From OMII01 sp947467385 (GTDB taxonomy: Bacteria; Bdellovibrionota_C; UBA2361; OMII01), in contig JBIKLA010000002.1 in the NCBI GenBank assembly GCA_044360075.1, positions 1 to 64,000 on the forward strand: a stretch of DNA of 64,000 bases, written 5' to 3'. Under the pieces are notes generated by a model. That model was not told the origin of the DNA. It searched no databases and was given only the letters and a program-made list of their open reading frames with translations. Positions 59,679-64,000 of the stretch are shown here, piece after piece. The translations under genes and the position numbers were made by a program. The first letter of the stretch is position 1. Each line of letters begins with the position of its first letter.

Positions 59679-60407
59679 CTAATTGTCGGTGTAGATGACG
59701 CCCTTGGAGTAGTACCCAATCTCGCCGGCGACCAGCACCGTGTACGCCTTGCCTTGCTCCGCAACGAGAACGTTCGACGATGCCGGCTGCCCATCAGCGG
59801 TGCGGCTTGTGGACACAGTCAAGCTTCCAGCAGGCACTACAACATACTCGCCGGCCTCCCCGAACTTAACCGTTGAGGCGCCTGCTGACCCGATCGTCGC
59901 GCTGACGGTCGACGAGCCCATCACGCCATTAACGACGCGCACAACGGCGCCTTCAATCGTCGCTGGGACCTCATCCTTGATCAGCGCTGCGTGGATGCCG
60001 TAGGGTCCATGGTCACCAAAGAGCAGTATCGAGTAGCGCACCCCGCTCTCGTAATCGACCTTGAAGCTGTCTATTACCTGGGCCGCGTTAAAGGCCTTGG
60101 TTAGGGAAAGGATCTGAGGCCCTGAACGGAGCGAGCGGTACGCTGACACCGACGTGAATCGCGCTTGCGACACAACAACGGCGCTCTCTGCGCTTGAGAT
60201 AACGTCAACAGGAACCGAGTCGATCGCTGCCGGGAGCACACGAACGCCGGTGCCACCAGTGGAGCCTCCTCCGCCACTTCCGCCACCTCCTCCTCCTCCG
60301 CCACAGGCCAGGGCTCCCATAAGGAGGGGCAGCGCGGCGCAGCGCGCTAGAGCGCCTACGGAACGCCGGAGTGGGGCTTGATATGACCTAGGAGAGAAGA
60401 TCTTCAT
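59679..60407 (-). CDS. DUF4397 lipoprotein
   Basis: This 242-residue lipoprotein has a lipobox ALAC and a glycine tract (GGGGGGGGSGGGGSTGG). The DUF4397 pattern follows: VRVLPAAIDSVPVDV, SLRSGPQILSLT and VRVVNGVMGSSTVSATIGSA, repeated immunoglobulin-like strands. Function is unknown; the family is common among surface lipoproteins. It lies 13 bp downstream of the SGNH hydrolase on the same strand, so the two are co-transcribed. Confidence 0.85.
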   Translation of the reverse strand: MKIFSPRSYQAPLRRSVGALARCAALPLLMGALACGGGGGGGGSGGGGSTGGTGVRVLPAAIDSVPVDVISSAESAVVVSQARFTSVSAYRSLRSGPQILSLTKAFNAAQVIDSFKVDYESGVRYSILLFGDHGPYGIHAALIKDEVPATIEGAVVRVVNGVMGSSTVSATIGSAGASTVKFGEAGEYVVVPAGSLTVSTSRTADGQPASSNVLVAEQGKAYTVLVAGEIGYYSKGVIYTDN

Positions 60408-60420
60408 GCGTTCCTGCCTC

Positions 60421-61128
60421 TTATTGCGAGAGCCCCGCCTCCATCGCCGTGGCGATTGCGTCGTAGCCGAGCGTGTTGGGGTGGAGCCCCTCGGGAAGGT
60501 TGTAATAGGAGCACATCGAGAGCACCGGGCAGGCGGCGTAAAAAGTCGCCTCTATATCAACTAGCGGGAGCGAATTGAGGAGCGCCAGGACCCGGACCGA
60601 CGCCGAGTAGGCAAACGTCAGCGGCTCAAGCGACTCATGGATCTGGGTGGGAGGGGCGAGCGTTGCGATCACAACCGCCTTTCCCTCGGCATACGCAACG
60701 TTAATTATCCGCTGCATCGCGTCGCTAAAGTCGCCTGTCGGGGTGAGGTGGACCGCGTCGTTCACGCCTTCCTTGATGATGACCGTATCGGCCGTGCTGC
60801 CAACAACAACATCGACGAACCGGTACACACCTGCGGTAACAAGCTCCTCGCCAGGCTTGCCGGCATTCAGCACTGCCACATTGAGCCTTTCAGATAGTCG
60901 CAGGGGATATCCTCGGGGGGCGCCGGCATCTGTTATCTGCTCGACATACGTGCCCGGCGCAATGCCGTCACCAACGCCGTAGGTGATACTGTCGCCGAAG
61001 GCAATAATCTCAATAGAGCCATCCCCGTTGTTGTCTGCGAGCGGGGACTGCGCCGAGGCACTCAGGAACGGCGCCAGGACAATGAGGAGGGTAATGCAGA
61101 GCAGGCGCGCCATACGGATGAATGGCAT
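60421..61128 (-). CDS. SGNH/GDSL-family hydrolase (exported)
   Basis: This 235-residue protein has a signal peptide (MPFIRMARLLCITLLIVLAP...). The catalytic Ser lies in FGDSITYG (block I) and KEGVNDAV provides the oxyanion Asn. The C-terminal PEGLHPNTLGYD contains the catalytic His, with Glu where Asp is more common two residues before. SGNH enzymes hydrolyse esters of lipids or sugars. It is probably secreted and co-transcribed with the DUF4397 lipoprotein. The start at 61126-61128 is preferred over 61191 because it begins the signal peptide. Confidence 0.85.
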   Translation of the reverse strand: MPFIRMARLLCITLLIVLAPFLSASAQSPLADNNGDGSIEIIAFGDSITYGVGDGIAPGTYVEQITDAGAPRGYPLRLSERLNVAVLNAGKPGEELVTAGVYRFVDVVVGSTADTVIIKEGVNDAVHLTPTGDFSDAMQRIINVAYAEGKAVVIATLAPPTQIHESLEPLTFAYSASVRVLALLNSLPLVDIEATFYAACPVLSMCSYYNLPEGLHPNTLGYDAIATAMEAGLSQ

Positions 61129-61331
61129 TGTGAACTTACATCCGCCGAAGGTAAAGAGGTCCCAGAACGCCGGTACTGCCCGGCCCCCCAAGAGCAGGCC
61201 ATCACGACACCCAAATCGAGAATTATCACGCCGTTACTTCCTCGCTGCTGCCCCCATTCTGCGGCCGCGCCTAGCCCCAACAGCAGCAATTGAAGTATAA
61301 CGACGGCTTAACGATCAGTTCCGGTACCACT

Positions 61332-62051
61332 ATGCCTCTTCCGGCCCGCGATACGGGTTTTGTCATCTCTGACCTCCACATCTTTTCATGTGTCTCGCTC
61401 TACGGGAGACACCTCCCGATGCTTGAGGAAGCGGCGAGCCGGCATAAGGTCGTGGTGCTCAACGGTGACACCTTCGACTTCAAGCGTTCGCGCTTCAAGA
61501 ATAATACAGAGACCTCGCAGGAGGCGGTCCGATGGCTTGCCTCGCTATGCCTGCGCCACCCTGCCACGACATTCTACTTCCTGATAGGCAACCACGACTG
61601 CAACCGGGACTTCGTCGGGGAGCTTCGGCTGCTTGAGAAGCGCTGCGTGAACCTGCACGTAGCCGATCCGGTGCTCCAGATCGGAAGCTGCCTATTTGTT
61701 CATGGAGACGTGTGCGATCTCAAGGACGGAGAAACCGATCTTGCCCGCGTGCGCGAGCGCTACAGCTCACAGGGGCGCAGCCTCGGCAGCATCGTCTTCG
61801 CCCAGCTTGTCACCCACCTGCGTTTCAACGCCGTAGAGTACCTCCGGCACCGAAAGCCTGCCCTGTGCAAACAGGTCATGGCCTACCTGCACGCAACGCA
61901 CCCAGAAAAGCTCGCCTCAGCAGAGCGCATCTACTTCGGGCACACCCACGTGCCCTTCACGGATTTTATGTTCGGAGGCATCCGGTTCTCAAACACAGGC
62001 AGCGCGATTCGGGGCCTCAGGATGAACGCCCTTGAGTTTCCCCTGCCCTAG
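61332..62051 (+). CDS. Metallophosphoesterase (LpxH-like)
   Basis: The 239 residues form a calcineurin-like phosphoesterase with VISDLHIFS, LNGDTFDFKRS, IGNHDCNRD, FVHGDVCDL and YFGHTHVPF in the order of the metal site. Size and motif spacing resemble LpxH, the UDP-2,3-diacylglucosamine hydrolase of lipid A synthesis, but the match is not close enough to name it. The start at 61332 gives a protein beginning just before the motif; a TTG at 61290 is in frame. It is unrelated in sequence to the metallophosphoesterase at 5845 beyond the family motifs. Confidence 0.85.
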   Translation: MPLPARDTGFVISDLHIFSCVSLYGRHLPMLEEAASRHKVVVLNGDTFDFKRSRFKNNTETSQEAVRWLASLCLRHPATTFYFLIGNHDCNRDFVGELRLLEKRCVNLHVADPVLQIGSCLFVHGDVCDLKDGETDLARVRERYSSQGRSLGSIVFAQLVTHLRFNAVEYLRHRKPALCKQVMAYLHATHPEKLASAERIYFGHTHVPFTDFMFGGIRFSNTGSAIRGLRMNALEFPLP

Positions 62052-62060
62052 CCCCTGCGG

Positions 62061-63257
62061 TTACTCAACGTACAGGATGAAACCCTTCAGGTAGTCGCCC
62101 TCAGGGTGATAGATGTTAGTGGGGTGACATGGCGCCTGGTGCAGCATCTCTACGATGCGCACGGCGCGGCCCGCCTGCGCTGCCGCCCGCATGACGGAAT
62201 CACGGAATAGCTCGCGGGTGACAAGCTGCGAGCATGAAAAGGTCACAAGGAACCCTCCCGGCTTGATGTGCTTAAGCGCCACCGAGTTGATCGTCTCATA
62301 CCCCCGCAGCGCGCGCTGCACGGCGCGCTGGTGCTTGGCAAAAGCCGGTGGATCGAGAACGATAAGGTCAAAGGTGTCGGGGATCTGGGACAGATAGCTA
62401 AAGCAGTCGGCGACCTCGGTGTGATGCTCAACTTCCGCAAAATTCGCCACCACGTTTTGCCGGCAGAGGTCAATCGCGGGCTTCGACGCGTCGATAGAAA
62501 CGACCGACTTAGCTCCACCCGCAAATGCGGAGACCGAGAACGCCCCGGTGTAGCAAAAAGCGTTGAGCACCGTCCGGTCTGCCGCGTACTCACGCACCTT
62601 CATGCGGTTGACACGCTGGTCAAGAAAGAAGCCCGTCTTCTGGCCTGCGGTGACGTCCGCCAGGAATCGAAGTCCGTTTTCGCTGAACGACACGACCTGT
62701 GACGGCTCCGGCACGAGCACCTGCGGCTCCTGCGACTCCTCCTCACTCTCAAGCTGCGATTCAACGCGGCGAAACACGACGTTCGAGATTCCGAGATCCG
62801 CCTGCTCGCGGAGGTTCTCCTCGATGACCGAACGGAGCCGCCACATTCCGTGCGAGTGGCTCTGAACAACCGCTGTCGCGCCGTACACATCAACAACCAA
62901 GCCGGGAAGCTCGTCCCCCTCGCCATGCACGAGCCGAAAGCCGGTCGTCTTTGGATTGCCAATCAGCTGCAGGGCGCGGCGAAACTGAATTGCGGAGGAG
63001 ATCTTCTGCTTTATGAGCAGCGCCTCATCCTCAACGGCGCCAAATGAGAGCATGCGAACCGCTATACCCTTAGTCCCCCAGTGGCCACACCCTAGGAGCG
63101 CCCCGTCCTTGGAGCGCACCTCAACCAAGCAACCATTCGACATCGTTCCCTGGCGATCGGCTATCGCCCCCGAAAAAACCCAGGGGTGCCGGCGCTTTAC
63201 GGACACTTCCCGGCCCTGGCGCAGGGTAACGGTGGGGATAGAGCCTTTACTGGGCAT
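62061..63257 (-). CDS. Class I rRNA methyltransferase (RlmI-like)
   Basis: This 398-residue SAM-dependent methyltransferase has an N-terminal PUA domain (VSVKRRHPWVFSGAI, a GxW-type motif). The EEHGI-like central domain contains QKTGFFLDQRVNR, and a Rossmann fold has LNAFCYTGAFSVSAFAGG. The active-site motif DLIVLDPPAF resembles RlmI (5-methylcytosine of 23S rRNA) more than RlmKL. FSCSQL near the C-terminus carries the catalytic-type Cys. The ATG at 63255-63257 is chosen for its upstream CAGGAC; a GTG at 63290 is possible. Confidence 0.88.
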   Translation of the reverse strand: MPSKGSIPTVTLRQGREVSVKRRHPWVFSGAIADRQGTMSNGCLVEVRSKDGALLGCGHWGTKGIAVRMLSFGAVEDEALLIKQKISSAIQFRRALQLIGNPKTTGFRLVHGEGDELPGLVVDVYGATAVVQSHSHGMWRLRSVIEENLREQADLGISNVVFRRVESQLESEEESQEPQVLVPEPSQVVSFSENGLRFLADVTAGQKTGFFLDQRVNRMKVREYAADRTVLNAFCYTGAFSVSAFAGGAKSVVSIDASKPAIDLCRQNVVANFAEVEHHTEVADCFSYLSQIPDTFDLIVLDPPAFAKHQRAVQRALRGYETINSVALKHIKPGGFLVTFSCSQLVTRELFRDSVMRAAAQAGRAVRIVEMLHQAPCHPTNIYHPEGDYLKGFILYVE

Positions 63258-63460
63258 AAAGTCCTGAAAACTTTTGATCCGATAAGTCACAGCCAGCGCT
63301 CAGGAAACCATAAATAGAATATGGTTCGTTGGGCCTGTGATGGCCCCCGGGCGCTACACCAGTAGCCTACTCGCCCTTAAGGCTTCAAGCCACTGGCGAT
63401 TATCGGGAACGTGACCAGCGGAGATATCAGGTTTTGGGGACACACGTTTGTTCGGCAGGT

Positions 63461-64000
63461 ATGCAGGAAACTCAGGCGCAAGGCGCCGCACCAAGCGAGG
63501 AAAACAACTTGAGCAAGCTCTCTATGCGCCCGCGCGCAGGCAATCAGCTCGACAACGAGCTTATCCGAGAGGCGGATTCACGCCTCAAGCCGTGGCGCGA
63601 GCTTGCAAAGACCGACAAGCTGCCTATCACCCAACACGAGCTCCTGGCCGCCGTGACCCTTATCGATCCCAACCTTCGGCCGACCGGCCTTCCGAGCGCC
63701 ATCACTGCGGGAAAGCGCCCGAGCTTCTGGGATAATTTGGCCCCAGCAGAGATCAAGCCGGCCCTCGTGGCAGCCATGCTTTCGCACGAGGGGTTCAACC
63801 GCATGTCGCGCCTGCGGGAGGCCAATTCGTTCAACCTCCCCCCAAACGAGCGGCTGCTCGGCATCCTCAACAGCTCCCAGGACCCAGATGTAAAGGCATT
63901 AGCAGTGATGATTATGCTTAAGCAGCCTCTTGGCACCCAGAGCGTCGAAGCGCTGCGGGCGGTGCAGGCGAGCAGCAACAAGTCTGATTTCCTCTCAGCC
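63461..64000 (+). CDS. Unknown protein, N-terminal part (runs off right edge)
   Basis: The frame is open from an ATG at 63461 to the end of the window: 180 codons, with the first stop still to come. It begins MQETQAQGAAPSEENN and continues with LDNELIREADSRLKPWRELA, LIDPNLRPTGLPSA and MLKQPLGTQSVEALRAVQAS. It is helical and soluble; no family is recognised. AGGT just before the ATG is a weak ribosome-binding site. Confidence 0.6.
   Translation, partial: MQETQAQGAAPSEENNLSKLSMRPRAGNQLDNELIREADSRLKPWRELAKTDKLPITQHELLAAVTLIDPNLRPTGLPSAITAGKRPSFWDNLAPAEIKPALVAAMLSHEGFNRMSRLREANSFNLPPNERLLGILNSSQDPDVKALAVMIMLKQPLGTQSVEALRAVQASSNKSDFLSA

Noticed and set aside
63291..63460. The AACCATA-TATGGTT inverted repeat near 63308 as an operator
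   Set aside because: A short 7-bp palindrome with an A+T spacer in a divergent gap, and nothing else ties it to a regulator.
1..64000. tRNA, rRNA and CRISPR signatures
   Set aside because: No tRNA consensus TpsiC box with a cloverleaf and no regularly spaced repeat array was seen in the gaps I read. The 16-nt match to the 16S tail at 59486 has no further 16S sequence around it.

Overview
The window reads as an ordinary chromosomal stretch of a GC-rich, Gram-negative, probably aerobic bacterium. Lipoproteins with lipoboxes, an MltA murein transglycosylase, many Sec signal peptides and RegB/RegA- and PhoB/PhoR-type two-component systems point to a proteobacterial or deltaproteobacterial-grade lineage. 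Secreted proteins with Thr/Pro linkers, metzincin proteases and split methylmalonyl-CoA mutase subunits fit that, but I cannot name the organism. No rRNA, tRNA or CRISPR array was recognised.

Left part (1-13.6 kb): a partial SET-domain protein, a large hybrid histidine kinase, a single-domain response regulator, panD, a periplasmic binding protein, an ECF-type sigma factor, an MFS transporter and an FHA-like protein. The kinase gene is followed by a visibly AT-richer 3.6 kb insert bounded by two palindromic-ended repeats. The insert lies between two copies of an 88-bp duplication of the kinase gene's 3' end. It carries a truncated YHYH gene, an IS3-family element with a broken orfB, a remnant of a second IS3-like end, and a metallophosphoesterase.

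13.7-20 kb: greB, a two-subunit methylmalonyl-CoA mutase, a bacterial pentameric ligand-gated channel homologue, an acyl-CoA dehydrogenase and an enoyl-CoA hydratase. Together with a second acyl-CoA dehydrogenase at 29.5 kb, these suggest fatty-acid, branched-chain or propionyl-CoA catabolism.

20-37 kb: small secreted proteins (Rap1a-like, glycine-zipper lipoprotein), long secreted proteins with low-complexity linkers, hit-sbcC-sbcD for DNA-end processing, a REC-PAS-ATPase protein lacking the phospho-acceptor His, a threonine dehydratase-like enzyme, a P1B-type metal ATPase, and a secreted protein ending in what looks like a degenerate tyrosine-recombinase core.

37-48.7 kb: a RegB/RegA redox pair with the quinone motif and redox Cys conserved, an HDOD protein, a glycine-rich RRM protein, a GT4 glycosyltransferase, a metzincin protease, MltA and an FAD-dependent reductase.

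48.8-55.5 kb: a complete phosphate regulon in one orientation, phoB-phoR-pstS-pstC-pstA-pstB-phoU. 55.6-64 kb: RidA, an M43-like protease, leuA preceded by a leucine-rich leader ORF, a tiny ORF whose ribosome-binding site is complementary to the 16S tail over 16 nt, a DUF4397 lipoprotein and SGNH hydrolase pair, a second metallophosphoesterase, an RlmI-like methyltransferase and a gene running off the right edge.
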